7,837 nucleotides of DNA from Nitriliruptoraceae bacterium (GCA_007117945.1 SKTN01000158.1:1-7837), one strand, 5' to 3'. Positions 1 to 7,005 are shown, numbered from the stretch's first letter. Program-made: numbers and translations. Notes: generated from the letters alone by a model not told the origin.

Positions 1-215
1 GAGGTGCGCCCGTGCGGGCACCCCTGCCCCCTCCTGGCGCCCCGCGCGCGCCGCATCCCGCGGTTGCCGGGGCGTGGTGGGCGGGTGCCGGCTCCAGGGG
101 ACCATGCCGGGTAGAGTTGGCGGTTGCCACCGGGCCGGGCGTGGGGCGGACGTGGCCCACCTGCCCAGCGGTGTCGCGCAGGCCGTCGCGGTCCGCGCAG
201 GATGAGGACGCACAC
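1..215. other. Left-edge region without a supported gene
   Basis: No convincing coding sequence is visible upstream of the GTG at 216. One open frame runs from the window edge to a TGA at 203-205, just ahead of that start, but its translation is rich in Gly, Arg and Cys and matches no family I know. It could be the tail of an upstream gene or simply GC-rich non-coding DNA. A small hairpin can be drawn at 3-22 (GGTGC and GCACC arms, with a bulge); no T-run follows it, so a terminator role is uncertain. A TAGAGT at 112-117 fits an actinobacterial -10 (TANNNT), but no good -35 lies 16-18 bases before it. Confidence 0.4.
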
Positions 216-749
216 GTGGAACTCGCTCCGGACGTCGTGGCCGTGCTGGCGGTCACCGCCACCGCACTCAGCGTGGTGCTCGCCATCGTCGTCGTGATCC
301 TGGCCCTGCGGGTGCGTGTCACCCGGCGCGCCCAGGTCCGGGCCTTCGGCGGCGCGGAGCGCGACATCCTCGAGGTGCTGGGGGAACAGGCCGGTGCCAT
401 CGACCAGCTGAGCGACGCGGCACGCCGGCTCGAGCTGCGGGCTGACGACCTACGTGAGCAGCTCAGCCACGATCTGTCCCGCTTCGCCGTGGTGCGCTAC
501 GACGCGTTCGAGGACATGGGCGGGGCCCTGTCCTTCTCCGCGGCGCTGCTGGACGAGCACGGCGATGGTGTCGTCATCTCGGCCATCAACGGTCGTTCGG
601 AGACCCGCTCCTACGCCAAGGGCATCACCGGCGGTCACAGCGAGCACTCCCTGAGCTCGGAGGAGCTGGCCGCCATCGAGGCCGCGATGTCCGGTGAGCG
701 CGACCACCGACCACAGCCGACCCGCCGACGTCGCCGGAGGGCTTCATGA
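216..749 (+). CDS. DUF4446 family membrane-anchored protein
   Basis: This is a 177-residue protein of unknown function that matches the DUF4446 family as I remember it. The frame is open back to position 12, but I place the start at GTG 216: a GAGGA ribosome site lies at 204-208 with a 7-base spacer, and the upstream residues are low-complexity and unlike the family. Residues about 6-31 form one transmembrane helix rich in V, A, L and I, followed by a positive RVRVTRR stop-transfer stretch, which suggests an N-out/C-in single-pass protein. Residues about 50-87 look like an amphipathic or coiled-coil helix. The diagnostic domain follows (about 88-160), with VRYDAFEDMGG, LSFSAALLDEHGDGVVISAI and a GRSETRSYAK segment. 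The C-terminus ends in an arginine run (TRRRRRRAS) just where the gene overlaps the next one. The stop overlaps the start of pheA as ATGA, implying translational coupling. Family assignment is firm; function is unknown. Confidence 0.88.
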   Translation: MELAPDVVAVLAVTATALSVVLAIVVVILALRVRVTRRAQVRAFGGAERDILEVLGEQAGAIDQLSDAARRLELRADDLREQLSHDLSRFAVVRYDAFEDMGGALSFSAALLDEHGDGVVISAINGRSETRSYAKGITGGHSEHSLSSEELAAIEAAMSGERDHRPQPTRRRRRRAS

Positions 750-1705
750 GCCCGAGCACCGACCGGGAGGACCTCGTCGCCTACCTCGGTCCCGCCGGCA
801 CCTTCACGGAGACCGCCGCCCGGCTGATCACCGGCGCCACCGATGACCGGCACCTGCTGGCCTGCGGCGACATCGGCGAGGTACTGCGCACCGTCGAACA
901 GGGGCGCGCCGCGCGCGGCGTCGTCCCGATCGAGAACACCCTGGAGGGGTCGGTCACCGCGACCCTCGACGCGCTGGCCTTCGAGACCGGCCTGCTGATC
1001 CACGGGGAGCTGGAGCTGCCCATCACCCTGATCGCCGCCGCTCCCCCCGGCACGGAGCTCACCGAGGTCGAGGAGGTGGTCTCCCACCCGGTGGCGCTCG
1101 CCTCCAGCCGCCGCTGGCTGTCGGCCACCATCCCGGGCGCCGGTCACGTCCCCGTTGCCTCCACCGCCAGGGCCGCCGAGCTGGTCGCCGAGCATGGCCC
1201 GGGGCAGCTCGCCATCGTCAACCCCCTGGCGGCCGAGCGTTACGGACTCGAGGTCGTGGCCCGCGACATCGCCGACAGCGCCCGCAACCTGACCCGCTTC
1301 GTGGTCGTGGGCGATCACGTCCCACCGCCGACGGGTTGGGACAAGACCTCGACGGTGGTGTTCATCGACGCCAACCGGCCGGGTGCCCTGCTCAAGCTGC
1401 TGGAGATCTTCGCCGAGCGTGAGCTGAACCTGACCAAGATCGAGTCCCGTCCGACCAAGGACGAGCTCGGGGAGTACTGCTTCTTCCTGGACGTCGAGGG
1501 GCACCTCGCGGACGAACGTGTCGGGGACGCACTGGCAGCCGTCAAGCGGACCCACCGCGACGTCAAGGTGCTGGGTTCCTACCGGCGGTCCGGCGCACGC
1601 CGCACCGATGAGGCGGACCGCATCCACGCCGACGACGCCGCCTACCGGGACGCTGCGGCCTGGCTCGCCGCGTGGCGTGAGCGGGTCACCTCGACGTCCA
1701 CGTGA
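746..1705 (+). CDS. pheA: Prephenate dehydratase with C-terminal ACT domain
   Basis: This cytoplasmic enzyme converts prephenate to phenylpyruvate, with loss of water and CO2, in phenylalanine biosynthesis. The 319 residues have the monofunctional layout with no chorismate mutase domain. The catalytic part (about 10-190) shows GPAGTF at 15-20, PIENTLEGSV at 61-70, SHPVALAS at 113-120 and NLTRF at 181-185. The TRF threonine (T183) is the known essential catalytic residue. An ACT regulatory domain follows (about 201-278) with PGALL at 212-216 and ESRP at 233-236, the elements that bind phenylalanine in this family, so feedback inhibition by phenylalanine is expected. The SHPVALAS motif differs from the more usual SHPQALAQ. 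About 35 charged residues extend beyond the ACT domain. ATG 746 follows a GGAGG at 736-740 and overlaps the upstream stop by 4 bases. The next gene begins 16 bases after the stop. Confidence 0.97.
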   Translation: MSPSTDREDLVAYLGPAGTFTETAARLITGATDDRHLLACGDIGEVLRTVEQGRAARGVVPIENTLEGSVTATLDALAFETGLLIHGELELPITLIAAAPPGTELTEVEEVVSHPVALASSRRWLSATIPGAGHVPVASTARAAELVAEHGPGQLAIVNPLAAERYGLEVVARDIADSARNLTRFVVVGDHVPPPTGWDKTSTVVFIDANRPGALLKLLEIFAERELNLTKIESRPTKDELGEYCFFLDVEGHLADERVGDALAAVKRTHRDVKVLGSYRRSGARRTDEADRIHADDAAYRDAAAWLAAWRERVTSTST

Positions 1706-1721
1706 CCGTGCGGAGCCGGCG

Positions 1722-2612
1722 ATGGACAGCGCCGAGGTGACGCCCGAGCCGCCACCGGATCCGCGGAGCGGCTGGGACCTGCCCGCCTTCGGCACGCTGG
1801 CGACGGTGGAGCACTCCGGGCCGGGCCTGGTGCGGGTGCTCGCGCCCAACCCCTCGCCGATGACCCTGGACGGCACGAACACCTACGTCCTGGCGCCTCC
1901 CGGCAGCGGTGAGGCACTGGTGGTGGATCCGGGCCCTGAGGACCCGGAGCATCATCGCCGGGTGCGCGAGGTGCTCGCCGAGGTCGACGTGCAGGTGCGC
2001 GCCGTCGTGCTCACCCACCACCATCACGATCACGCCGCTGCGGCCGCCAGTTGGGCACGCGCCCATGGGTGCGAGGTGCTGGCGGCCTCCCGGGAGCTGA
2101 CGAGCGCCGACCGTGTGCTGCTCGACGGTGACGAGGTCCCGGTCGGGCGGAGCCGGGTGCGGGTGATCGCCACTCCCGGGCACACCGCCGACCACCTCGC
2201 CTTCCGACTCGAGGACGGCTCGGTGCTCACCGGTGACCACGTGCTCGGTCGGGGCACCAGCGTGGTTGCGCACCCCGACGGGGATCTCGAGGCCTACCTC
2301 GCCTCCGTGCGGCGACTGCACGACCTCGGCCCTGACGCCCTGCACCCCGGGCACGGCCCCAGCCTCACCGAGGATCCCACCGCGGTGCTGGACTTCTACC
2401 TCGCGCACCGCCGGTACCGGGAGGCGCAGCTGCGCGCCGCCCTTGCCGGAGGGCCGGCCACGGTCACCGAGTTGGTGGCCCGGCTCTACGCGGACGTGGA
2501 TCCGCGGGTGTGGCCGGCGGCGAGAGCCTCGTTGTCGGCGACGCTCGCCGCGCTGACCGACCGCGGTGAGGTGCGCACCGACGCGGCCGGGCGCTGCCAC
2601 CTCGCCAGCTGA
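1722..2612 (+). CDS. MBL-fold metallo-hydrolase, LACTB2-like, with winged-helix C-terminus
   Basis: This 296-residue protein is a predicted cytoplasmic two-metal hydrolase of the metallo-beta-lactamase superfamily. It has the substrate-entry signature PNPSPMTLDGTNTY (about 42-55) typical of the LACTB2-like group. The metal-binding motif H99-x-H101-x-D103-H104 lies in a run of four histidines, followed by H154 (TPGHT), D172 (TGDH) and H211 (HPGHGP), so all expected ligands are present. Residues from about 229 to 288 (HRRYREAQL through DRGEV) form the winged-helix tail usually annotated as BLACT_WH. The human relative LACTB2 is an endoribonuclease; whether that holds for bacterial members is unknown, so substrate is left open. 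I chose ATG 1722 because GGAG lies at 1712-1715 with a 6-base spacer and the family signature begins shortly after; the frame is open further upstream, but that part overlaps pheA. It is probably co-transcribed with pheA. Confidence 0.9.
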   Translation: MDSAEVTPEPPPDPRSGWDLPAFGTLATVEHSGPGLVRVLAPNPSPMTLDGTNTYVLAPPGSGEALVVDPGPEDPEHHRRVREVLAEVDVQVRAVVLTHHHHDHAAAAASWARAHGCEVLAASRELTSADRVLLDGDEVPVGRSRVRVIATPGHTADHLAFRLEDGSVLTGDHVLGRGTSVVAHPDGDLEAYLASVRRLHDLGPDALHPGHGPSLTEDPTAVLDFYLAHRRYREAQLRAALAGGPATVTELVARLYADVDPRVWPAARASLSATLAALTDRGEVRTDAAGRCHLAS

Positions 2613-2729
2613 GCAGCCGGATCAGGTGCCGCGCACCGGACGGTCCAAGGGCGGTCCTCAAGCCGGCCGGGTTCGCGGCCGATGGGAGGGGCAGCGTCCC
2701 CGTCGACGAAGAACGAGAGTGGGTGGACC
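2613..2729 (+). other. Gap between the pheA run and the dynamin-like gene
   Basis: This 117-base stretch probably holds the promoter of the GTPase gene, but no clear -35/-10 pair stands out. Two small inverted repeats are visible: GGTGC-CGC-GCACC at 2625-2637, just after the hydrolase stop and possibly a weak terminator, and CGGCCG at 2664-2669 repeated at 2676-2681. If the GTPase starts at ATG 2682 instead of GTG 2730, the right part of this region is coding. Confidence 0.4.
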
Positions 2730-4619
2730 GTGGCAGAGTTCCTCGACAGCTTCGACGTCGAACGGGACGCCCTGCTGTCCTCCCTCGCCCAGGTCGAGGA
2801 GGTCTGGAGCCGCTTCCAGGAGCGGCGGGCGTTGGAGGTCGAGGGCACGGCGGAGACCGACTCGCTGATCGCCGGTGAGCTGGCGCACGTCCGCCGTGAT
2901 CTGGAGTCCACGGAGTTCACCGTCGGCATCTTCGGGCTGATCAAGCGGGGCAAGTCCACCCTGCTGAACGGCCTGATCGGCCGCGAGGTGTCGTCGATGC
3001 ACGTCACCCCGGAGACGGCGGTCCCCGTCTACGTCTCCTACGGCGACGACCCCGAGGCGGTGGTGCACTTCGCCGACGGGTCGGTCAAGCACGTCGCCGT
3101 GGAGGACGTGCACGCCTACACCTCCCAGAAGTCGAACCCCCAGAACAAGCTCGGCGTCACCTTCGTCGAGCAGCAGGTCCCCGTGGGTTTCCTGCGGAAC
3201 GGCACCCGCCTGATCGACACCCCGGGGCTCGACGACGCCGAGGCCGACGAGGTCTACACCGAGCGGACCCTGCAGGAGCTCGACATCGTCGACGCCGGCG
3301 TCGTGCTCTTCCTGTCCCCACCGACGGTGGGTGCCACGGAACTCGGCTTCCTCGAGCAGGTCGTGGCCCGGGACCTGAAGAAGACCTTCCTGGTGTGCAA
3401 CATGTACCCCCAGCACTTCCACGACCCCGACACCCGCAACGCGGTGCTCGAGTACGTGGGCATGCGGATCGTCGAGGCGTCACGCAACGCGGGGCGCACC
3501 GGCGAGGTGCGTGTCTACCCGGTGTGTGCCCTGGAGGCGTGGCAGGCCCGCAAGAACGACGACATCGACCAGTGGAAGCGCTCCGGCGCGGACCGGCTGC
3601 TGCGCGACATCGAGAACTACCTCTCCGACCACGCGGGTCAGGAGGTGCTCGACCAGGCTGCCGAGCGCATCGCCCGCGCCGCGGAGATGGCCAAGGCCGA
3701 GGTCCAGGTCCGCCAGCAGCTCCTGGAGGATCCGGAGAAGCTCCAGGACTTCCGTCGTCAGCTCGACGACAACATCCTCGACCTCGAGCGCCGGTTCGAC
3801 AACGCCGTGTCGTTGGCGCTGACCGAGGTCGCGCCCCTGCGGATCAGGATCCGCGGGTTGGTCCTGCAGCCCTTCACCCGGGCGAAGCAGGAGCTCGCGG
3901 GCCTGGAGACCATCGAGGAGCTCGAGCAGTTCTCCTCGCGCTTCCGCCGCCAGCTGGAGGTGGCGGGCGAGCTCGCGTCGCGGCAGTTCAGCGAGGGCTT
4001 CGCCCAGGTCGTCGCACGGCTGCAGAACCAGCTCCAGGAACGTTTCCAGGCCGTGATGACCGACCTGGCCCCGAACCTCCCGCAGGTCAGGCTGTCGCCC
4101 AACGCCCTGCTGGTCACCCCTGATCAGCTCCAGCAGCTCGAGGCGGCCCAGCGGCGTTCGCAGCAGACCTCACGGACCTCCGCGGTCGTCGGCGGCCTCT
4201 CGGGAGGCTCACTGGCCTTCGCTGCGGCGGGGGCGATGCTCGGCCCCCTCGGGCTGCTCGGGGGTGCCCTGGTGGGCTGGAAGCTGGCGAGCCAGGTGGC
4301 CGGTCACCGCAGCCTGGAGCAGGCGCGCGAAGCGATCGCCGCACGGCTCGACGAGATCGCGGCGGCGCTCCTGCGCGACGTGGACCAGCAGGTCGAGGGC
4401 GCGGTGGACACGGTCCGCTCCGCGGTCGACCGCCGGCGCCGCGCCTTCGCCGCCGATCTCTACCAGCAGTTCGAGGTGGTGCAGTCCATCAGCGAGCACC
4501 CGGAGGCGCTGGTGGCACAACGCCGGGATGCGGCGAGGTTCGTGGAGGCCTTCGAGGCCTGCGCGGCCGACGCCCGTTCGGCGGTGACCGATCCCGGCAC
4601 GTTGGCCGCTGTCGGCTGA
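2730..4619 (+). CDS. Dynamin-like GTPase (bacterial dynamin family protein)
   Basis: This 629-residue protein is a predicted membrane-remodelling GTPase of the bacterial dynamin type. From GTG 2730, residues 69-76 form the P-loop (G1) GLIKRGKS. A threonine at about 96 in TPETAVP is the likely G2 residue, and DTPG at 163-166 is G3. The usual G4 (N/T)KxD is not present; at the equivalent place the protein reads VCNMYPQ (about 222-228). After the GTPase domain comes a long alpha-helical, charged stalk (about 300-470), then a glycine-rich hydrophobic segment (about 485-522) fit to insert in or touch the membrane, then more helix to the end, as in other bacterial dynamins. Start choice is uncertain: ATG 2682 gives 645 residues but has no ribosome site before it, while GTG 2730 is preceded by a weak GGTGG. 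Unlike the paired dynamins of iniA/iniC or dynA/dynB type, no partner gene is adjacent. The cellular role is unknown. Confidence 0.88.
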   Translation: MAEFLDSFDVERDALLSSLAQVEEVWSRFQERRALEVEGTAETDSLIAGELAHVRRDLESTEFTVGIFGLIKRGKSTLLNGLIGREVSSMHVTPETAVPVYVSYGDDPEAVVHFADGSVKHVAVEDVHAYTSQKSNPQNKLGVTFVEQQVPVGFLRNGTRLIDTPGLDDAEADEVYTERTLQELDIVDAGVVLFLSPPTVGATELGFLEQVVARDLKKTFLVCNMYPQHFHDPDTRNAVLEYVGMRIVEASRNAGRTGEVRVYPVCALEAWQARKNDDIDQWKRSGADRLLRDIENYLSDHAGQEVLDQAAERIARAAEMAKAEVQVRQQLLEDPEKLQDFRRQLDDNILDLERRFDNAVSLALTEVAPLRIRIRGLVLQPFTRAKQELAGLETIEELEQFSSRFRRQLEVAGELASRQFSEGFAQVVARLQNQLQERFQAVMTDLAPNLPQVRLSPNALLVTPDQLQQLEAAQRRSQQTSRTSAVVGGLSGGSLAFAAAGAMLGPLGLLGGALVGWKLASQVAGHRSLEQAREAIAARLDEIAAALLRDVDQQVEGAVDTVRSAVDRRRRAFAADLYQQFEVVQSISEHPEALVAQRRDAARFVEAFEACAADARSAVTDPGTLAAVG

Positions 4620-4636
4620 GGTCATCCCCGAACGGC

Positions 4637-4666
4637 AGGTGAGCGCGGTCAGGGCCGCGCTCACCT
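4637..4666. terminator. Hairpin terminator between convergent genes
   Basis: AGGTGAGCGCGG at 4637-4648 is perfectly complementary to CCGCGCTCACCT at 4655-4666, giving a 12-bp stem with a 6-base loop. It sits 17 bases after the GTPase stop and 26 bases beyond the end of the minus-strand gene. No T-run follows on either strand, which is common in high-GC actinobacteria. Position and symmetry suggest it serves both genes. Confidence 0.8.
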
Positions 4667-4692
4667 CCGGCGTGTCGCCGTGTTCCGGGTGG

Positions 4693-5169
4693 TCAGGCCG
4701 GGGTCGTCCGGCGCGTCCGCTTGATGCCAGCCTGCTTGAGCACCGCCGCGGGTACACCCGCCTCCCGCCATGCGGGGTAGGTGATGCCCTTGCGCTCGGA
4801 GTACTCCGCTGCCGCGTCGATGAAGCCCTTCTCAAGGGCCTCCATATCGGGCGCCTCACCAAGTTCCACGAGGCGCTCCTCGAGGTCGAGCCGCTTCTGG
4901 ATCAACTCCACACGCTTGGCGGGGTCAGGTTCCGCGTCGATCCTGCTCTGGATCTCCGGGAGCTTGGCCTCGATCGACTTCCGATCGACGGGGCGTCCTG
5001 GCTTGCGTTCCTGCTCGAGGGCAGCGAGGTACTCGCGCACCGCGCGACCCTGTTCCCGTCCCTTGGCAAGGGCGGCTTTGTGCTCATCGGTCATCTTGCG
5101 TGCCACGACGTTTCCGATCGTCTCCGGCGCCCCCGTGCGGGTCATTTCCTGCGAGCGGCCATGCTCCAT
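4693..5169 (-). CDS. Conserved actinobacterial hypothetical protein
   Basis: This is a 158-residue soluble protein of unknown function. It resembles small conserved proteins I recall from many actinobacteria, which share an ARKMTDEHKAALA-like N-terminal segment and a GITYPAWREAGVP-like ending. Residues about 27-55 form a charged helix, 56-65 (RKPGRPVDRK) are a basic linker with a GRP core reminiscent of an AT-hook, and 66-104 are a second long charged helix with coiled-coil character. Residues about 121-150 form a compact ending (YSERKGITYPAWREAGVPAA) that could be a small helical domain. There is no signal peptide or membrane segment. Start choice is open: ATG 5169 gives the longest form but has no ribosome site; GTG 5106 (giving ARKMTDEH directly) and ATG 5094 are alternatives. 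DNA or nucleoid binding is only a guess from the basic linker. It is read divergently from pckA across a shared regulatory region. Confidence 0.75.
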   Translation of the reverse strand: MEHGRSQEMTRTGAPETIGNVVARKMTDEHKAALAKGREQGRAVREYLAALEQERKPGRPVDRKSIEAKLPEIQSRIDAEPDPAKRVELIQKRLDLEERLVELGEAPDMEALEKGFIDAAAEYSERKGITYPAWREAGVPAAVLKQAGIKRTRRTTPA

Positions 5170-5212
5170 GCTACGTCATTGACGGTAACACGCAGGCGCA
5201 TCTGGGGTGCGC

Positions 5213-5242
5213 TTCGGAACATGTTCCGGAACCGGTTACGGT
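5213..5242 (+). promoter_or_regulatory. Probable promoter overlapped by a double inverted-repeat operator
   Basis: CGGAACATGTTCCG at 5215-5228 is a perfect 14-bp palindrome. It abuts a second, near-perfect repeat, GGAAC at 5228-5232 with GTTAC at 5235-5239. The layout is thus two copies of GGAAC-N2-GTTCC with their arms touching, the last arm having one mismatch. GTTCCGGAAC at 5223-5232 is itself a 10-bp palindrome across the junction. A possible promoter overlaps: TTCGGA at 5213-5218 as a poor -35 and TACGGT at 5237-5242 as -10, with an 18-base spacer. A dimeric regulator bound here would cover the promoter, so repression of pckA is the simplest reading. The regulator is unidentified; GGAAC/GTTCC arms are seen for some IclR-type regulators, but this is only a weak hint. 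Confidence 0.6.
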
Positions 5243-5262
5243 ACATCCCTGCTGCGGGAGCG

Positions 5263-5291
5263 CGATGGAGCATCGGATGCTCGCTCCATCG
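5263..5291. repeat. Inverted repeat in the pckA leader region
   Basis: CGATGGAGC at 5263-5271 pairs perfectly with GCTCCATCG at 5283-5291, leaving an 11-base loop. A second, mutually exclusive symmetry lies inside it: GAGCATC at 5268-5274 and GATGCTC at 5276-5282 around a single central base. The arm ATGGAGCAT recurs on the minus strand at 5161-5169, over the start of the divergent gene. It may be a DNA operator or an RNA hairpin in the pckA leader; a terminator role is unlikely because no T-run follows. Confidence 0.5.
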
Positions 5292-5381
5292 GGCTGTCGG
5301 AGTACGGTGCCATGAGGGAGGTCGGCGCCGTCGCCGAGCCAGCGGCGGGTCGTGCTCCTGGAGTCGAACAGGAGGCCAAGC

Positions 5382-6926
5382 GTGTCCGCTCAACTGCCAC
5401 CCGCCCGTTCCGTCGAAGAGAACCCGAGCCAGGCGCAGTTGCGCGAGTGGGTCCTCGAGTTGATGCCCAAGGACCGCACCACGGTCACCGAGTTCGACAA
5501 CATCAACTACAAGGCGCGGATCCTGGCCCGGCTGACGCCCTCCACCTTCATCGTCAGCGACGAGCCGAACACCAAGCAGACGATGTCGCGTGCGCAAGCG
5601 GCGGAGTACGCCGCCAAACAGGACGCCCACATCGCCGAGCAGGACATGGTCCTCATGGAGGGCTACATCGGTCCTGACCCCGCCTTCCGGACGGCCTCAC
5701 GGCTGTACATGGAGAAGGCACACGCGAACATCCCGGCGATGCAGGAGCAGCTGTTCTTCCCCGCCGACGAGGCGTGGAGCCCGGATTTCACCGTCATCTA
5801 CACGCCGACCTTGCGGATCCCCGAGCACCATGAGGAGTGCCTGATCCTCGTCGACTACGACACCTGGACCACCCGGGTGTTCGGCTCCGATTACTTCGGA
5901 GAGTCGAAGATGGGTGGCCTCAGGATGTGGAACAAGCGGGTGTATGAGCTCGGTGGGCTCGCGATGCACTCCGGCGCGAAGACGTTCCCTGCCGAGGAGA
6001 CCGTCGACGGGCAGGAGCGACTGGCGCTGATCATCGGGTTGTCGGGGACGGGCAAGACCACAACCACCTTCCGCAACGTCAAGGGTTCGCTGCCGGTGCA
6101 GGACGACTTCATCGCCCTCATGCCGGGTGGCGAGGTGTTCACCACGGAGAACGGGTGCTTCGCGAAGTCCTACGGCCTCGACCCCGAGGACGAGCCGACG
6201 ATCTACGGCGGTGCCACCCGACCGGATGCCTGGCTCGAGTCGGTCGCCGTCGATGAGGACGGAAAGGTCGACTTCTTCGATGACTCCTACACCGCGAACG
6301 GACGTGTCACCTTCCCGCTGGCGAACATCCGCCACCGCGACCCGAGAGACCTCCCCAAGGCGCACTACCTGTTCATCCTGAACCGCAACGAGAACATCAT
6401 CCCCGCGGTCGCGAAGTTGAAGCCCGAGCAGGCGGCCTACTACTTCATGTTGGGCGAGACGCAGGGCACCTCGGCGGGGGGTGCGCACGAGGCCGGGAAG
6501 AACCTCCGGGTCCCGGGGACCAACCCCTTCTGGTTCGAGGAGGAGTCCTCGATGGGCAACCGGTTCCTCGAGCTGCTGGCCACCACCGATCTTGAGGTCT
6601 ATCTGTTCAACACCGGCCGGGTCGGTGGGCCGGAGACCGACGAGCGATCGAAGAAGGTCAAGATCCCCCACTCCGCTGCGGTCCAGAACGGCATCGTCGA
6701 CGGCACGATCGAGTGGGACGATGATCCGGACTTCGGTTACGCCGTGGCCAGGGCCATCCCCGGCTTCGACGACGAGGAGCTGCTCCAACCCCGCAAGCTC
6801 TACGAGCGTCAGGGCCGGCTCGACGAGTACGAGCGGATCGTCGAACAGCTCGAGCAGGACCGTGCCGCGTACCTGACCAACTTCGCGCGGCTCGACCCGC
6901 TGATCGCGCAGAGCTCCGGCGCCTGA
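5382..6926 (+). CDS. pckA: Phosphoenolpyruvate carboxykinase (ATP), divergent type
   Basis: This 514-residue cytoplasmic enzyme is predicted to convert oxaloacetate and ATP to phosphoenolpyruvate, CO2 and ADP, the first committed step of gluconeogenesis. GTG 5382 has an ideal AGGAGG at 5370-5375 with a 6-base spacer. The nucleotide-binding half shows the P-loop GLSGTGKT at 219-226, the signature of the ATP-dependent family, and an Asp pair D241-D242 (QDDF) at the kinase-2/metal position. Upstream lies YFGESKMGG (171-179) and AMHSGAK (194-200), with H196 as the expected metal-ligand histidine. Downstream are FNTGRVGG (409-416) and the typical GFDDEELLQPRKLY ending (461-474). Length fits the family. 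It differs from E. coli PckA at several active-site motifs: the TGRSP substrate loop reads ARLTPS, and the GGEMKKG motif reads GESKMGG, so the second lysine, a Mn ligand in E. coli, appears as Met. Function is likely conserved but not certain. Confidence 0.9.
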   Translation: MSAQLPPARSVEENPSQAQLREWVLELMPKDRTTVTEFDNINYKARILARLTPSTFIVSDEPNTKQTMSRAQAAEYAAKQDAHIAEQDMVLMEGYIGPDPAFRTASRLYMEKAHANIPAMQEQLFFPADEAWSPDFTVIYTPTLRIPEHHEECLILVDYDTWTTRVFGSDYFGESKMGGLRMWNKRVYELGGLAMHSGAKTFPAEETVDGQERLALIIGLSGTGKTTTTFRNVKGSLPVQDDFIALMPGGEVFTTENGCFAKSYGLDPEDEPTIYGGATRPDAWLESVAVDEDGKVDFFDDSYTANGRVTFPLANIRHRDPRDLPKAHYLFILNRNENIIPAVAKLKPEQAAYYFMLGETQGTSAGGAHEAGKNLRVPGTNPFWFEEESSMGNRFLELLATTDLEVYLFNTGRVGGPETDERSKKVKIPHSAAVQNGIVDGTIEWDDDPDFGYAVARAIPGFDDEELLQPRKLYERQGRLDEYERIVEQLEQDRAAYLTNFARLDPLIAQSSGA

Positions 6927-6973
6927 GCGGCGAGCGGTGGTGTCCTCCTCGTAGGAGGCCACCTGGACGGTGA

Positions 6974-7005
6974 ACGGCCCCCACCGGGAGTGCGGTGGGG
7001 GCCGT
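6974..7005. terminator. Strong hairpin terminator between pckA and the minus-strand gene
   Basis: ACGGCCCCCACCG at 6974-6986 and CGGTGGGGGCCGT at 6993-7005 form a perfect 13-bp stem around a 6-base loop (GGAGTG). It lies 48 bases after the pckA stop and 26 bases beyond the stop of the minus-strand gene, so it probably ends both transcripts. There is no U-tract on either side. A smaller CCTCCT/AGGAGG hairpin at 6944-6958 precedes it. Confidence 0.85.

Noticed and set aside
60..128. Direct repeat of CGGTTGCC in the left-edge region
   Set aside because: An 8-base repeat is expected by chance at this base composition and neither copy is placed at a clear promoter.
101..205. Possible 34-codon leader peptide starting at ATG 104
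   Set aside because: No phenylalanine codons or attenuator-like hairpin pair accompany it, and it has no good ribosome site.
635..1882. Long minus-strand open frame (415 codons) opposite pheA
   Set aside because: It is the mirror frame of a clearly conserved gene in GC-rich DNA, and its translation is low-complexity with no family motifs.
1686..2600. Minus-strand open frame opposite the MBL hydrolase
   Set aside because: Antisense to a gene with all metal ligands intact; composition is that of a codon-bias shadow.
5207..5677. Plus-strand open frame over the pckA promoter and start
   Set aside because: It would cover the operator region and overlap the well-supported pckA N-terminus out of frame; the translation is not family-like.
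5697..6962. Minus-strand open frame (421 codons) opposite pckA
   Set aside because: Lies wholly opposite pckA, rich in R, G, V, L, E as expected for the antisense of GC-biased codons, and shows no domain signature.
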